From Alloyangia pacifica (GTDB taxonomy: Bacteria; Pseudomonadota; Alphaproteobacteria; Rhodobacterales; Rhodobacteraceae): a DNA stretch of 64,000 nucleotides. Both the position numbers and the translations under genes were made by a program. Below the pieces are notes generated by a model. The model saw only the letters and a program-made list of their open reading frames with translations. It had not been told where the DNA came from and made no database searches. Where the stretch lies: assembly GCF_003111685.1 (NCBI RefSeq), contig NZ_CP022189.1, positions 200,001 to 264,000 of the forward strand. Direction: 5' to 3'. Of the stretch, positions 36,013 to 46,126 are shown in pieces; the first letter of the stretch is position 1; each line of letters begins with the position of its first letter.

Positions 36013-36903
36013 TCACGCCGAGATTTCGCGCAGCAACCAGTTCCTGAAAGCCCGGACTTCGGCGCTGCCGGCGCTGCGCTCTGGCAGGATCAGCGCGTAG
36101 CTCTCGCCGGTGTCGAAGCGGCGCGGGGCGGCAAGGGCAAGCTGGCCGCTGGAAAGCGCGGGGCGGGCGATGATCTCGGGCACGATGCCGACGCCAAGCC
36201 CGGCGGTCGCCGCATCGAGGATCATGTCGAAATGGTCGAAGCGGGCGCCGCGCAGGATGCGCCGGGCGTCGGTGTCGCTGCCGCGGAACCAGTCGAGCCA
36301 GAGCGTCGGGCGGGTGGATTGCTGCAAGAGCGGCAGTTCGAGCAGTTCGGCGTCCGAGAGTTCCGTGCGGCCTGCGAGAAGCGCGGGGGCCGCGACCACC
36401 ACCATTTCCTCGCGGACGACGGTCTCGGCGCTGGTGCCGGGGGTTTCATGCTGGCTGCGCATAAGCGCGAGGTCGAAGGGGTCGCGGGCGAACTCCACTG
36501 GCTGCAATCGCGCGCTGAGGTCGAGCGTGATGCCGGGGGCTTCGCGGGCAAAGCTGGAAAGGCGCGGGATCAGCCAGGTGCGGGCAAAGCTCGGCAGTAC
36601 GGCAAGACGCAGCACGGTGGATTGCCCGCCAAAGGCCATGACCCCCATGGCGGCGCCGTCGAGCTCGCTCAGCACCTTCTCGGCCTGTAAGAGAAAGGCC
36701 TGACCCGCCGGGGAAAGCACCAGCCTTTGCCTCACGCGCAGGAACAGGGCGACGCCGAGCCGGTCCTCCAGAGCGGCGAGGGACCGCGAGATGGCGCTTT
36801 GGGTCAGGTTCAGGCTCTCGGCGGCCATGGTGGTGGTGCCGCGCCGGGCGCAGGCGACAAAGGCTTCCAGCTCGCCGACGCTGGGCATGTAGGGTTTGCG
36901 CAT
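36013..36903 (-). CDS. LysR-family transcriptional regulator
   Basis: This regulator has 296 aa: an N-terminal winged helix-turn-helix (residues 8-66, with TTTMAAESLNLTQSAISRSLAALEDRLGVALF split across the recognition region) and a periplasmic-binding-like effector domain (about 92-290). It is divergent from gcdH, 128 bp apart, and 134 bp upstream of dpaL on the same strand. It could control glutarate breakdown, as GcdR does in pseudomonads, or the dpaL unit. The divergent layout favours gcdH. Confidence 0.9.
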   Translation of the reverse strand: MRKPYMPSVGELEAFVACARRGTTTMAAESLNLTQSAISRSLAALEDRLGVALFLRVRQRLVLSPAGQAFLLQAEKVLSELDGAAMGVMAFGGQSTVLRLAVLPSFARTWLIPRLSSFAREAPGITLDLSARLQPVEFARDPFDLALMRSQHETPGTSAETVVREEMVVVAAPALLAGRTELSDAELLELPLLQQSTRPTLWLDWFRGSDTDARRILRGARFDHFDMILDAATAGLGVGIVPEIIARPALSSGQLALAAPRRFDTGESYALILPERSAGSAEVRAFRNWLLREISA

Positions 36904-37031
36904 CGAGACCTCCTTGCATGCGCAGGTTATGAGTTTTGTTCATGACTTGAGCAAATCAAATCGTTTTCCAGAGGGACGCGGCGGCGCTACTCTGCGCGCC
37001 AAACGCATGATCCTTCCGGAGGAGCCTCCCG
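36904..37031. promoter_or_regulatory. LysR-gcdH divergent control region
   Basis: This is a relatively AT-rich stretch between the two start codons. ATGAGTTTTGTTCAT at 36929-36943 is an imperfect T-N11-A type palindrome, the classical LysR binding shape. CTTCCGGAGGAG precedes the gcdH start as ribosome-binding site. Both promoters must lie here, but hexamers are not clear. Confidence 0.5.
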
Positions 37032-38252
37032 ATGACCGACCTGTCCCACCTCAAGCCCAAGGAACAGCCCGCCCTTGCCTCGTTCAACTGGGAGGACCCG
37101 TTCCTGTTCAGCGAGCAGCTGACCGAGGAAGAGCGGATGATCAGCGACACCGCCCATGCCTTCGCGCAGGACAAGCTGCTGCCGCGCGTCGAGCATGCCT
37201 ATCTCGACGAGCACACCGACCCCGAGATCTTCCGCGAGATGGGTGAGCTTGGCCTTCTCGGCTCGACCATCCCCGAGGCCTACGGCGGCATCGGCGCGGG
37301 CTACGTGGCCTATGGCCTCGTCGCGCGCGAGGTGGAGCGGGTCGACAGCGGCTATCGGTCGATGATGTCGGTGCAATCCTCGCTCGTCATGTATCCGATC
37401 TATGCCTATGGCTCGGAAGAGCAGCGCAACAAGTACTTGCCGAAGCTCGCCAGCGGCGAGTGGATCGGCTGCTTCGGCCTGACCGAACCTGATGCGGGCT
37501 CTGACCCGGCGGGCATGAAGACGCGGGCCGTCAAGACCGAGGGCGGCTACGTGCTCAAGGGCTCGAAGATGTGGATCTCGAACGCGCCGATCGCCGATGT
37601 CTTCGTGGTCTGGGCCAAGTCCGAGGCGCATGGCGGCAAGATCCGCGGCTTCGTGCTCGAGAAGGGCATGAAGGGTCTAAGCGCGCCGAAGATCGGCGGC
37701 AAGCTGAGCTTGCGCGCCAGCATCACCGGCGAGATCGTCATGGAGGACGTCGAGGTCGGCGAGGACGCTCTGCTGCCCAACGTCGAGGGTCTGAAGGGGC
37801 CGTTCGGCTGTCTCAACCGCGCGCGCTACGGCATTGCGTGGGGCGTCATGGGCGCCGCCGAGTTCTGCTGGCATCAGGCGCGCCAGTACGGGCTCGACCG
37901 CAAGCAGTTCGGCAAGCCGCTGGCGGGCACGCAGCTCTTCCAGAAGAAGCTCGCCGACATGCAGACCGAGATCGCGCTGGGGTTGCAGGTCTGCCTGCGC
38001 ACCGGACGGCTGATGGACGAGGGCCGCGCCGCGCCCGAGATGGTCTCGCTGATCAAGCGCAACAACTGCGGCAAGGCGCTGGATATCGCGCGCATGGCCC
38101 GCGACATGCACGGCGGCAACGGCATCCAGATCGAATACGGCGTGATGCGCCATGCCGCCAACCTCGAGACGGTGAACACCTACGAGGGAACCCATGACGT
38201 GCACGCGCTGATCCTCGGGCGGGCGCAGACCGGCATTCAGGCGTTCTTCTGA
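37032..38252 (+). CDS. gcdH: Glutaryl-CoA dehydrogenase
   Basis: This FAD-dependent, decarboxylating acyl-CoA dehydrogenase (406 aa) turns glutaryl-CoA into crotonyl-CoA in lysine and glutarate catabolism. Signatures: [20 protein letters not shown] near 152, [18 protein letters not shown] near 180, [20 protein letters not shown] near 265, and catalytic base E385 in [14 protein letters not shown]. Its stop codon shares one base with the start of the CoA-transferase gene. Confidence 0.95.
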   Translation: MTDLSHLKPKEQPALASFNWEDPFLFSEQLTEEERMISDTAHAFAQDKLLPRVEHAYLDEHTDPEIFREMGELGLLGSTIPEAYGGIGAGYVAYGLVAREVERVDSGYRSMMSVQSSLVMYPIYAYGSEEQRNKYLPKLASGEWIGCFGLTEPDAGSDPAGMKTRAVKTEGGYVLKGSKMWISNAPIADVFVVWAKSEAHGGKIRGFVLEKGMKGLSAPKIGGKLSLRASITGEIVMEDVEVGEDALLPNVEGLKGPFGCLNRARYGIAWGVMGAAEFCWHQARQYGLDRKQFGKPLAGTQLFQKKLADMQTEIALGLQVCLRTGRLMDEGRAAPEMVSLIKRNNCGKALDIARMARDMHGGNGIQIEYGVMRHAANLETVNTYEGTHDVHALILGRAQTGIQAFF

Positions 38253-39370
38253 TGCAGGTTCCCCCGCTGCCGCCGATGCACGGGGTGCGCGTCATCGAAC
38301 TGGCGCGCATCCTCGCCGGGCCCTGGGCCGGGCAGGTGCTGGCCGACCTCGGGGCCGAGGTGATCAAGGTCGAGGCGCCCGAGGGCGACGACACCCGGCG
38401 CTGGGGCCCGCCGTTCATCCAGCGTGACGGAGATCGGTCAGCCGCCTATTTCCACGCCACGAACCGCGGCAAACGCTCGGTGATCGCGGATTTCCGCACC
38501 GCCGAGGGGCAGGCGCTGGTGCGCGAACTGGTGGCGGAGGCCGATGTGGTCATCGAGAACTTTAAGCTCGGCGGCCTGCGCAAGTATGGGCTCGACTACG
38601 AGAGCCTGCGCGAGGTGAACCCCCGGCTGGTCTATTGCTCGATCACCGGTTTCGGGCAGGATGGGCCCTATGCCGAGCGGGCGGGCTATGACTTCCTCAT
38701 CCAGGGCATGGCCGGCTGGATGGACCTGACCGGCAGCCCCGAGGGCGAGCCGCAGAAGGTCGGCGTGGCCTTTGCCGACATTTTCACCGGGCTCTACTCG
38801 GTGATCGGCATTCAAGCGGCGCTGGCGGCGCGGGAACGCACCGGGCAGGGGCAGCTTGTCGATATGGCGCTGCTCGACTGTGCCGTCGGCGTGCTGGCCA
38901 ATCAGGGGATGAACTACCTTGCCACCGGCAAGGCGCCGCGGCGGCTTGGCAATGCGCATCCCAATATCGCGCCTTACGAGGTGCTGCCGACAGGCTCGGG
39001 CGATCTGATCCTCGCCGTGGGCAACGACGGGCAGTTTGCCCGGCTCTGCGACGTGCTGGGGCTGACGCTGGCCGAGGACGCGCGCTTTGCCACCAACGAG
39101 GCGCGGGTGGCGCATCGCGAGCTGCTGCGCCCGGCGCTGGTCGCGGCGCTGGCACGCTGGGACCGGGCTGAGCTGCTGGCCGCGCTGGAGAAGGCGACGG
39201 TGCCCGCCGGGCCGATCAATTCGGTCGACCAGGTCTTCGAGAACCCGCAGGTGATCGCGCGCGGGATGAAGGTGGAGGCCGATGGCGTGCCGGGCATCCG
39301 CACGCCCATCCGCCTGTCGGAGACCCCGCTGGCGTCGGCGCGGCCCTCGCCGAAGCTGGGGCAGGGCTGA
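38252..39370 (+). CDS. Class III CoA-transferase (CaiB/BaiF), probably for glutarate
   Basis: This 372-aa family III CoA-transferase shows GVRVIELARILAGPWAGQVLADLGAEVIKVE-type N-terminal sequence (residues 9-38, interrupted by no gap), the NRGKRSVIADF motif near 70, and VDMALLDCAVGVLANQGMNYL near 205. Its one-base overlap with gcdH indicates that it supplies glutaryl-CoA, as succinyl-CoA:glutarate CoA-transferases do elsewhere. That substrate is inferred from context only. Confidence 0.88.
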   Translation: MQVPPLPPMHGVRVIELARILAGPWAGQVLADLGAEVIKVEAPEGDDTRRWGPPFIQRDGDRSAAYFHATNRGKRSVIADFRTAEGQALVRELVAEADVVIENFKLGGLRKYGLDYESLREVNPRLVYCSITGFGQDGPYAERAGYDFLIQGMAGWMDLTGSPEGEPQKVGVAFADIFTGLYSVIGIQAALAARERTGQGQLVDMALLDCAVGVLANQGMNYLATGKAPRRLGNAHPNIAPYEVLPTGSGDLILAVGNDGQFARLCDVLGLTLAEDARFATNEARVAHRELLRPALVAALARWDRAELLAALEKATVPAGPINSVDQVFENPQVIARGMKVEADGVPGIRTPIRLSETPLASARPSPKLGQG

Positions 39371-39392
39371 GGCGGCGCGCCGCTGGAGCGGG

Positions 39393-41981
39393 TCAGAACC
39401 GCTCCAGCAGCCTTTCGAGATAATCGAGTTCTTCCTGCGGACGTTCGCCCTCGCCGGTGCGGCGGCGGATCTCGTCGAGCAGTTCGCGGGCGCGGCGGTA
39501 GACGTCTTCGCCCTGCAGCATGGTCTCGTCGGTGCCGAGCTGGCCGTTGCTGCCGGCGTTGCGGCCGAGCGGATCGCGCTGCTGGCCGGGATCGCCGCCC
39601 TGCGCCATACCCTGCTGGCCCTGACCCTGCTGTTGCTGCTGCGCCAGCGCCTCGCCAAGGTTGCGCATGCCTTCGCGCAGCGCCTCCATGGCCTGCGACT
39701 GCTGGTCCAGCGCCTCGGCAAAATCATCCTGCCGCAGCGCGTCCTCGGCGCCGTCCATGGCGTCGTCGGCGCGGCGCAGCGCATCGCGGGCGGCCTCCCC
39801 GGCCTCAGTGCCCGCGCCGGGCAGGTTCTGGCGCTGGCGGTTCAGCTCGTCGCGCAGCGCCTGCTGGCGATCAGCGAGGTTTTCCTCGAGCGTGCCGCCG
39901 TCGCCCTGCTGTCCGCCGCCCTGGGCCTGGCCTTGCGACTGCCCTTCTCCCTGACCGGGCTGCTCGCCGGGCTGGCCCGGCTGCCCCTGTTGCCCTTGCT
40001 GACCCTGTTGCCCTTGCTGGCCGGGGTTGAACTGGTCCTGAAGCTGGCGGAAGGCCTCGTCCGACAGGCCCTGCTGGTTGCGCAGCGTCTCGCCCAGCCC
40101 CTCCATGGCCTGCTCGCCCGGGGTCTGTCCCTGGCCGGGCTGGCCTTGGGTGACCTGCATGTTCTCCATCATCTGCTGCAGTTGGCGCAGGGCTTCCTGC
40201 GCCTCGGCCATGCGGCCCTGTTCCATCAGCTCCTGTATGCGGTCCATCATCCGCTGCAGGTCGTTCTGGCTCATCTCGATCGTGTTCTGATCCTGGGCCA
40301 TCTGCTGATGGTTCTGGTCCGGGTTCTGCTGTGCCTGCCGCGAGAGCTGCCGCAGGTAGTCATCGGTGGCCTCGCGCAGTTCCTGCATCAGCTCGGCGAT
40401 CTCCTGATCGCTGGCGCCGTTCTTCATCGCCTCGTTCAGCCGGTCCTGCGCGCGCTGCAACCGTTCCAGCGCGTCGGACAAGTCACCCTCTTCGAGCAGC
40501 AGCGCCAGATCCCAGAGCGCGCCCGCGATCTCGTCCTGCTGCTCGGGGCTCATGCCGTCGGTGGCAAAGGCGTCGAGCCGACGTTGGATGGTGCGCAGCC
40601 GCAGGTAGGGCACCGCCGAGCGGAAGATGTCGTCTGGCTTGTAGCTGACGGCGCGGAGAATCTGGCCCACGTCGCGGGCATTGTCGCGCGACCAGAGCAG
40701 CGCGCGGCGCTGCTCGATCAGCGCGGCGGCAAGCGGGTCGAAGAAGCGGCGCCCCGGCAGGGTGATGACCTGCGGTGCGGCACTGCCGGTCTGGCCCGCC
40801 TCGTCGGCGACCTCGAAGGAGATGCGCACCGGCAGGTTGGCCCAGGGGTGGGTCGAGAAGTTCTCGATCAGCGTCTCGGTGAACTCGGTGCGGCTGCCGG
40901 CGATGGGCATCGGCAGGGGCAGCTCGATTTGTGCGCGTTGCTCGGGCTCGACCGCAAGGCCATAGCGGCGGTCAACCTCGTCCAGCGCCAGCTCGATGCG
41001 GGCGGTGCCGGAGACCACGCCGTAGTCATCGGCGGCGACGAAGGGGATCTGCGCGTCGCCCTCGTAGCTCGACTCGATCTCGCCCTGCTGGGCAACGGAT
41101 GGCTGGGTGTCGGGAATGACCGCAAGCTGCCACGACCGGCCGCCGGGGCCGTCGATGGCAAGCTCGCCTGATTGGATGACCTCGAAATCCTGCGCCGTTT
41201 CGGCGGGGGCCTCGGGGTCGGCTGCCGGATCGGCCTCGCGTCCCGAAACCGTCTCGATCACATCGAGTGCACCGACCTCGCCGTAGAGGCGCAGGGTGAT
41301 GCGTGCGCCCTCGGGGACGTCCAGCGAGGCCGCGGTGATGTCATTGAGGTAGACCGACGGCAGGCGCGTGTAGGCGGGTGGCTCCATCCAGCCTTCCCAG
41401 GTCGGACCGGACGCGAGGCCGTTGCCCGAGGGGCCCATGGCGGTGACCGAGCGCATCTGCAGCAGCGACCCGAAGATCAGCGCGACGAAGAGCGCCAGCA
41501 GCGCCACGTAGCGCAGGGCGAAAGGGTCGGCGCGGGCGACGCGCAGGTCGGGCTGCACCGCGCGGGCCTCGAGCATGCGGGTGCGCATGCGCTCTTGGTG
41601 CGCCTTCCACAGAGCCTGCGAGCCGGGGTCCGTGGCGCCGATGGCGGGGGTGTCGAGGGCGGCGAGGATCGGGCTGCCGCGCAGGGTGCCGTCAAGCCGC
41701 AGCATCGCCTCTTCGCGGCGCGGCCAGCGCATCTGCCGAATCCCGCGCCAGAGCGCCCAGGCGGTGCCGCCCAGTGCCAGCACGCCGGCGGCCCAGACCC
41801 ATTCCACGTCCACCAGATCCTGCAGGCCGAGCATCAGGGCGGCCAGAACGACGAAGACCACTGACCACAGCGGCCAGAAGGCGCGCACGACCCGTTCCGC
41901 CGCCATGCCCCAGAGGGTCAGGCGAATTTGCCATCTTACAGGCTTCAGGACGTCTTCGGGCGCGCGGTCCCTTGAGGCCAT
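39393..41981 (-). CDS. TIGR02302-family membrane protein (DUF4175)
   Basis: This large protein of 862 aa belongs to an alphaproteobacterial family of unknown function. Two N-terminal membrane helices (about residues 36-53 and 60-77) and one near 155-172 are followed by a periplasmic region with beta-rich segments (200-430) and a long helical, Gln-rich C-terminal half. Residues about 660-705 are low complexity, with GQQ-GQQ-GQP repeats (DNA 39905-40030). The gene is 63 bp downstream of lysA on the same strand. Confidence 0.88.
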   Translation of the reverse strand: MASRDRAPEDVLKPVRWQIRLTLWGMAAERVVRAFWPLWSVVFVVLAALMLGLQDLVDVEWVWAAGVLALGGTAWALWRGIRQMRWPRREEAMLRLDGTLRGSPILAALDTPAIGATDPGSQALWKAHQERMRTRMLEARAVQPDLRVARADPFALRYVALLALFVALIFGSLLQMRSVTAMGPSGNGLASGPTWEGWMEPPAYTRLPSVYLNDITAASLDVPEGARITLRLYGEVGALDVIETVSGREADPAADPEAPAETAQDFEVIQSGELAIDGPGGRSWQLAVIPDTQPSVAQQGEIESSYEGDAQIPFVAADDYGVVSGTARIELALDEVDRRYGLAVEPEQRAQIELPLPMPIAGSRTEFTETLIENFSTHPWANLPVRISFEVADEAGQTGSAAPQVITLPGRRFFDPLAAALIEQRRALLWSRDNARDVGQILRAVSYKPDDIFRSAVPYLRLRTIQRRLDAFATDGMSPEQQDEIAGALWDLALLLEEGDLSDALERLQRAQDRLNEAMKNGASDQEIAELMQELREATDDYLRQLSRQAQQNPDQNHQQMAQDQNTIEMSQNDLQRMMDRIQELMEQGRMAEAQEALRQLQQMMENMQVTQGQPGQGQTPGEQAMEGLGETLRNQQGLSDEAFRQLQDQFNPGQQGQQGQQGQQGQPGQPGEQPGQGEGQSQGQAQGGGQQGDGGTLEENLADRQQALRDELNRQRQNLPGAGTEAGEAARDALRRADDAMDGAEDALRQDDFAEALDQQSQAMEALREGMRNLGEALAQQQQQGQGQQGMAQGGDPGQQRDPLGRNAGSNGQLGTDETMLQGEDVYRRARELLDEIRRRTGEGERPQEELDYLERLLERF

Positions 41982-42044
41982 CGGTGTCTCCTGAGGTCTC
42001 TCCTGCGGTCCGGTGATCGCAGGGGGCCCGTCAGGAACGAGAGC

Positions 42045-43310
42045 TTACAACCACTCGGGGAGCGTATCGCGGTTTATGATTTCCTCAAAGCTCGGTCTCC
42101 GGCGAATGACAGCGAATTGATCGCCATTCACCAGCACCTCGGGGACCAGTGCCCGCGTATTGTACTCCGAGGACATGACCGCGCCGTAGGCACCCGCCGA
42201 GCGGAAGGCCACCAGCTCGCCGGGGGCGACGGGTGGCATGGTGCGGCCCTTGGCGAACGTGTCGCCGCTTTCGCAGACCGGGCCGACGATGTCATAGGTG
42301 CTTTGCTCGGTGGCGGGGGCGGGTTCGATCACCGGGACGATGTCGTGATGCGCGTCGTACATCGCCGGGCGGATCAGGTCGTTCATCGCCGCGTCGAGGA
42401 TCAGGAAGTCGCGTCCCTCGCCCTGCTTGAGATAGATCACCTCCGACACGAGGATCCCGGCGTTGCCGGCGATGAGCCGGCCCGGCTCGATCTCGATCTC
42501 GCAGCCCAGATCGCCGAGTTCCTCGCGGATCATCTGGCCGTAGTCGGTGGGCAGCGGCGGGGCCTCGTTGCTGCGGGTGTAGGGGATGCCGAGGCCGCCG
42601 CCGAGGTCGAGCCGCTGGATGTCATGGCCATCCTCGCGCAGGGCGTGGGTCAGATCGGCCACCTTGCGATAGGCGAGGCGGAAAGGCTCGAGATCGGTCA
42701 GCTGCGAGCCGATGTGCACGTCGATGCCGACCACTTTCAGCCCCGGCAGCTCAGCGGCGCGGGCATAGACCTCGCGGGCGCGGGCGATTGGGATGCCGAA
42801 CTTGTTCTCGGATTTGCCGGTGGCGATCTTGGCGTGGGTCTTGGCGTCGACGTCGGGGTTCACCCGGATGGTCACCGGGGCGGTCAGCCCAAGGGTGACG
42901 GCGACCTCCGAGATCACCTCCATCTCGGGCTCGCTCTCGATATTGAACTGGCGGATGCCGCCGGTCAGCGCGGTGCGGATTTCGGCGCGGGTCTTGCCGA
43001 CGCCAGAGAAGACGATGCGCTCGCCCGGTACGCCGGCGGCTTTGGCGCGGGCGTATTCGCCGCCCGAGACCACGTCCATGCCCGCACCGGCCTTGGCCAG
43101 TGTCTTGAGGATCGCTTGGTTCGAGGCGGCCTTCATCGCGTAGCACACGAGGTGCGGCCCCCAGCTCAGCGCCTCGTCGAACAGCAGGAAGTGCCGCAGC
43201 AGGGTCGCGGTGGAGTAGACATAGACCGGGCTGCCCACTTGCGAGACTATCTCTGGGAGGGGCACGTCCTCGGCGTGGAGAATGCCGTTGCGATAGAGGA
43301 AATGGTCCAT
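42045..43310 (-). CDS. lysA: Diaminopimelate decarboxylase
   Basis: This PLP enzyme (421 aa) performs the last step of lysine synthesis, meso-diaminopimelate to L-lysine plus CO2. The PLP lysine is K60 in VCYAMKAASNQ. Also visible are GGEYARAKAAGVPGERIVFSGVGKT near 82, the LDLGGGLGIPY glycine loop near 228, EPGRLIAGNAGILV near 275 and CESGDTFAKG near 340. It lies in the argH-lipoprotein-lysA neighbourhood widely seen in alphaproteobacteria. Confidence 0.96.
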   Translation of the reverse strand: MDHFLYRNGILHAEDVPLPEIVSQVGSPVYVYSTATLLRHFLLFDEALSWGPHLVCYAMKAASNQAILKTLAKAGAGMDVVSGGEYARAKAAGVPGERIVFSGVGKTRAEIRTALTGGIRQFNIESEPEMEVISEVAVTLGLTAPVTIRVNPDVDAKTHAKIATGKSENKFGIPIARAREVYARAAELPGLKVVGIDVHIGSQLTDLEPFRLAYRKVADLTHALREDGHDIQRLDLGGGLGIPYTRSNEAPPLPTDYGQMIREELGDLGCEIEIEPGRLIAGNAGILVSEVIYLKQGEGRDFLILDAAMNDLIRPAMYDAHHDIVPVIEPAPATEQSTYDIVGPVCESGDTFAKGRTMPPVAPGELVAFRSAGAYGAVMSSEYNTRALVPEVLVNGDQFAVIRRRPSFEEIINRDTLPEWL

Positions 43311-43398
43311 GTCGGTCCCCGGATAACTGTTGCCGCCCTAGGGCTTCAGCGCCGGGATAAAGGATAACCCGTGGGAAGGGAACAGGGGCCGTCCGGGC

Positions 43399-43710
43399 TC
43401 AGATCGGGCGCGAGCGGAACCATAGATAGAGCGGCAGCCCGCAGCTCACGCCAATGAGGAAAGTGGCGGGGATCGCCAGCAGCGCGGGCCAGTTGCGGCG
43501 CACGGCGACCTCGGCGAGGATCCAGAGCGTAAGCGTGACGGCGGCGATCACCAGATCCCAGCTCAGCCCGGTCACCGCGGCATTTGCCTGCCAGGCGGCG
43601 AAGAGGCCGTTCAGCGACCAGCCGTTCTGCGAGAGCCAGCTGAGCAGGTAGACCATCGGATGAACCGCGCCCCAGAGCGCGAGCGCAAGCCAGAGGTGGC
43701 GCAGCCTCAT
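43399..43710 (-). CDS. DUF2834-like small membrane protein
   Basis: This 103-aa protein has three hydrophobic helices (about residues 5-24, 48-68 and 77-96). The FAAWQANAAVTGLSWDLVIAAVT segment (residues 38-60) matches the DUF2834 pattern of a short membrane protein whose second helix begins after a W-D pair. Function is unknown. Its start overlaps the stop of the lipoprotein gene (ATGA), so the two are coupled. Confidence 0.8.
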   Translation of the reverse strand: MRLRHLWLALALWGAVHPMVYLLSWLSQNGWSLNGLFAAWQANAAVTGLSWDLVIAAVTLTLWILAEVAVRRNWPALLAIPATFLIGVSCGLPLYLWFRSRPI

Positions 43711-43862
43711 GGATAGGCGACGCCCATTTTCACGGTGCCATGGACGCTGACGCCCGATGCGGCGGGGCGCTCTTTGGGTTCGGGGCGGGTTGGCGGGCCG
43801 TCGGCACCGCAGGCGGCGAGCAGTGCGACGAGGCCGAGAGCCAAAACGCTGCGGGTGATCAT
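43707..43862 (-). CDS. Small lipoprotein, LptM-like candidate
   Basis: This 51-aa protein has the signal ITRSVLALGLVALLAAC and a short mature part beginning CGADGPP. LptM (YifL) proteins have a very similar signal plus CGxxGPL start and help LptD folding, and in many proteobacteria they are encoded next to lysA. The match is short, so this is a context-supported guess. It is coupled by ATGA to the DUF2834-like gene. Confidence 0.65.
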   Translation of the reverse strand: MITRSVLALGLVALLAACGADGPPTRPEPKERPAASGVSVHGTVKMGVAYP

Positions 43863-43966
43863 GGTCGTCCTCTAGGTCGTTGCACGCCCCTGAGCAGCGG
43901 GCGCGTTCACCATCGCCCAGGATGCTGGGCGCGACAAGTCAGGCGAGAAGAGAAAGGCGCGGCGCC

Positions 43967-44143
43967 TCAGGTGCCGACGCCGACGCGGACAGGACCGCGC
44001 CCCGCCGAGACGCCCACCGAAGGGTGGACGCCGCCGGGGCCGATGGACACGCCGGTATGAACCCTCGGGCCGCGGTTCGGATCCTCGCAGGCAGCGAGAA
44101 GCATGGTCACGGCGATCAGGGACAGTCCGGCGAGTCGTCTCAT
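43967..44143 (-). CDS. Small glycine-rich lipoprotein
   Basis: This 58-aa protein has a lipoprotein signal (residues 1-19, [18 protein letters not shown]) and a Gly/Val-rich mature part with [20 protein letters not shown]. Its start codon overlaps the argH stop (ATGA), so it is translated with argH. I do not recognise a family. It is the first of two successive tiny lipoprotein genes between argH and lysA. Confidence 0.75.
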   Translation of the reverse strand: MRRLAGLSLIAVTMLLAACEDPNRGPRVHTGVSIGPGGVHPSVGVSAGRGPVRVGVGT

Positions 44144-45531
44144 CCGAGGATTTCCTTCCAACGGGCCACCTGCTCGCGCACGCGGGCCGGGGCGGTTCCA
44201 CCATAGCTCATTCGACTTGCCACCGAATTATGCACGCCGAGGACGTCGAAGATACCCTCGGTGATGGTGCCGTTGACCGATTGCATCTCTTCAAGCGAAA
44301 GATCGCTCAGATCGCAGCCCTTCTTTTCGGCCATGGCCACAAGTGCGCCGGTGACGTGATGGGCCTCGCGGAACGGCAGGCCGGTCTCGCGCACCAGCCA
44401 GTCGGCCAGATCGGTGGCGGTGGAGAAGCCCGAGGCGGCCGCGGCCTCGAGGTTGGCGACATTGGCGGTCATGTCGCGGACCATGCCTTCCATCGCGGCC
44501 AGCGCCAGCATCAGGTTGTCGGCGGCGTCGAAGACCTGTTCCTTGTCTTCCTGCATGTCCTTGGAATAGGCCAGCGGCAGACCCTTCATCACCATCAGCA
44601 GCGCAACGTTGGCGCCGAAGATGCGGCCGATCTTGGCGCGGATCAGTTCGGCGGCGTCGGGGTTCTTCTTCTGCGGCATGATCGACGAGCCGGTCGAGAA
44701 GCGGTCCGACAGGGTCACGAAGCGGAACTGGGCCGAGGACCAGATCACCAGCTCTTCGGCGAAGCGCGACAGGTGCATGGCGCAGATCGAGCCGACGCTC
44801 AGGAATTCCAGCGCGAAATCGCGGTCAGAGACGGCGTCGAGCGAGTTGGCCATCGGCCGGTCGAAGCCGAGCGCCTCGGCGGTCATCTGGCGGTCGATCG
44901 GGAAGCCGGTGCCGGCCAGCGCAGCCGCGCCGAGCGGAGATTCGTTCATCCGCTTGCGGGCATCGCGCATGCGCGACAGATCGCGGGCGAACATCTCGAC
45001 ATAGGCCATCATGTGGTGGCCCCAAGTCACCGGCTGCGCGGTCTGCAGGTGCGTAAAGCCCGGCATGACCCAGTCGGCGCCCGCCTCGGCCTGACCCAGC
45101 AGCGCCTTCATCAGCGCGAGGATGCCGCCCTCGGCGGCGTCGCACTGGTCGCGCACCCACAGACGGAAGTCGGTCGCCACCTGATCGTTGCGCGAGCGCG
45201 CGGTGTGCAGGCGGCCTGCGGGCTCGCCGATGATCTCTTTCAGTCGGGCCTCGACGTTCATGTGGATGTCTTCGAGCGCAGTGGAAAACGCGAAGTCACC
45301 CCCTTCGATCTCTGACAAGACCGTGAGCAGACCTTCCCGGATGGCCTCGGCGTCGCTAGTCTCGACGATGCCTGTGGCGGCGAGCATGGCCGCATGGGCC
45401 CTCGAGCCGGCAATATCCTGCGCCGCCAACCGCTTGTCGAAGCCGATCGAGGCGTTGATCGCCTCCATGATGGCATCGGGTCCAGCGGCGAAACGGCCGC
45501 CCCACATCTGGTTCGAGGTCTTGTCCGACAT
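44140..45531 (-). CDS. argH: Argininosuccinate lyase
   Basis: This enzyme (463 aa) performs the last step of arginine synthesis, argininosuccinate to arginine and fumarate. The fumarase/aspartase signature [20 protein letters not shown] is near residue 280. The N-terminus [11 protein letters not shown] and the [15 protein letters not shown] catalytic His segment near 160 are present. It is divergent from tlpA with 22 bp between the start codons, so the promoters overlap the coding ends. Confidence 0.97.
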   Translation of the reverse strand: MSDKTSNQMWGGRFAAGPDAIMEAINASIGFDKRLAAQDIAGSRAHAAMLAATGIVETSDAEAIREGLLTVLSEIEGGDFAFSTALEDIHMNVEARLKEIIGEPAGRLHTARSRNDQVATDFRLWVRDQCDAAEGGILALMKALLGQAEAGADWVMPGFTHLQTAQPVTWGHHMMAYVEMFARDLSRMRDARKRMNESPLGAAALAGTGFPIDRQMTAEALGFDRPMANSLDAVSDRDFALEFLSVGSICAMHLSRFAEELVIWSSAQFRFVTLSDRFSTGSSIMPQKKNPDAAELIRAKIGRIFGANVALLMVMKGLPLAYSKDMQEDKEQVFDAADNLMLALAAMEGMVRDMTANVANLEAAAASGFSTATDLADWLVRETGLPFREAHHVTGALVAMAEKKGCDLSDLSLEEMQSVNGTITEGIFDVLGVHNSVASRMSYGGTAPARVREQVARWKEILG

Positions 45532-45553
45532 GCTCTGCCTTTCCGGAGGGAAG

Positions 45554-46117
45554 ATGAAAAAACTGGCCTTGGCGATCCTCTATACCGCCGGTGTTGCGCT
45601 TGCAAATCCGGCGCTGGCCGATACCGAGGCCGCAAGCGCCCTTAGGGAAGGCGAAATGAAGAAGCTGGTCTTCCATGCGGCGCCAAAGCCGGTAGGGAGC
45701 GCGGGCTTCACCGACTTCGACGGCGGGCCCATGGCTCTGGCGGACCTGCAGGGCAAATGGGCGCTGGTGAACTTCTGGGCCACATGGTGCGCCCCCTGCC
45801 GCGAGGAGATGCCGGCGCTTTCGGCGCTGCAGGCGGACATGGGCGGCGCGGACTTCGAGGTGGTGACCATCGCCACCGGCCGCAACCCGCCACCGGCGAT
45901 GCAGACGTTCTTCGAGGAGATCGGCGTCGACAACCTTCCGCTCTACCGCGACCCGAAATCGGCGCTGGCGCGCCAGATGGCGGTGCTGGGCCTGCCGGTC
46001 ACGGTGCTGATCAACCCCGAGGGGCAGGAAGTCGCACGCATCACCGGCGACGTCGATTGGTCTTCCGAAAACGCCCGGGCGGTGCTTGCCGCGGCGATTG
46101 GCGGCGAGGAAGGCTGA
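45554..46117 (+). CDS. tlpA: TlpA-like periplasmic thiol-disulfide protein
   Basis: This 187-aa thioredoxin-fold protein has a signal peptide (residues 1-22, cleavage after LADT-type site). The redox motif C79-A-P-C82 lies in [18 protein letters not shown], and the cis-Pro loop is [12 protein letters not shown] near 150. Relatives keep apo-cytochrome c or copper-site cysteines reduced in the periplasm. ATG 45554 follows GGAGGGAAG. The pairing argH/tlpA divergent is common in Rhodobacteraceae. Confidence 0.92.
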   Translation: MKKLALAILYTAGVALANPALADTEAASALREGEMKKLVFHAAPKPVGSAGFTDFDGGPMALADLQGKWALVNFWATWCAPCREEMPALSALQADMGGADFEVVTIATGRNPPPAMQTFFEEIGVDNLPLYRDPKSALARQMAVLGLPVTVLINPEGQEVARITGDVDWSSENARAVLAAAIGGEEG

Positions 46118-46126
46118 GCCTGCAAG

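Noticed and set aside
39282..41171. 629-codon open frame on the + strand
   Set aside because: Antisense to the TIGR02302 protein; its Leu/Ala-rich product mirrors the Gln-rich repeat of the real gene.
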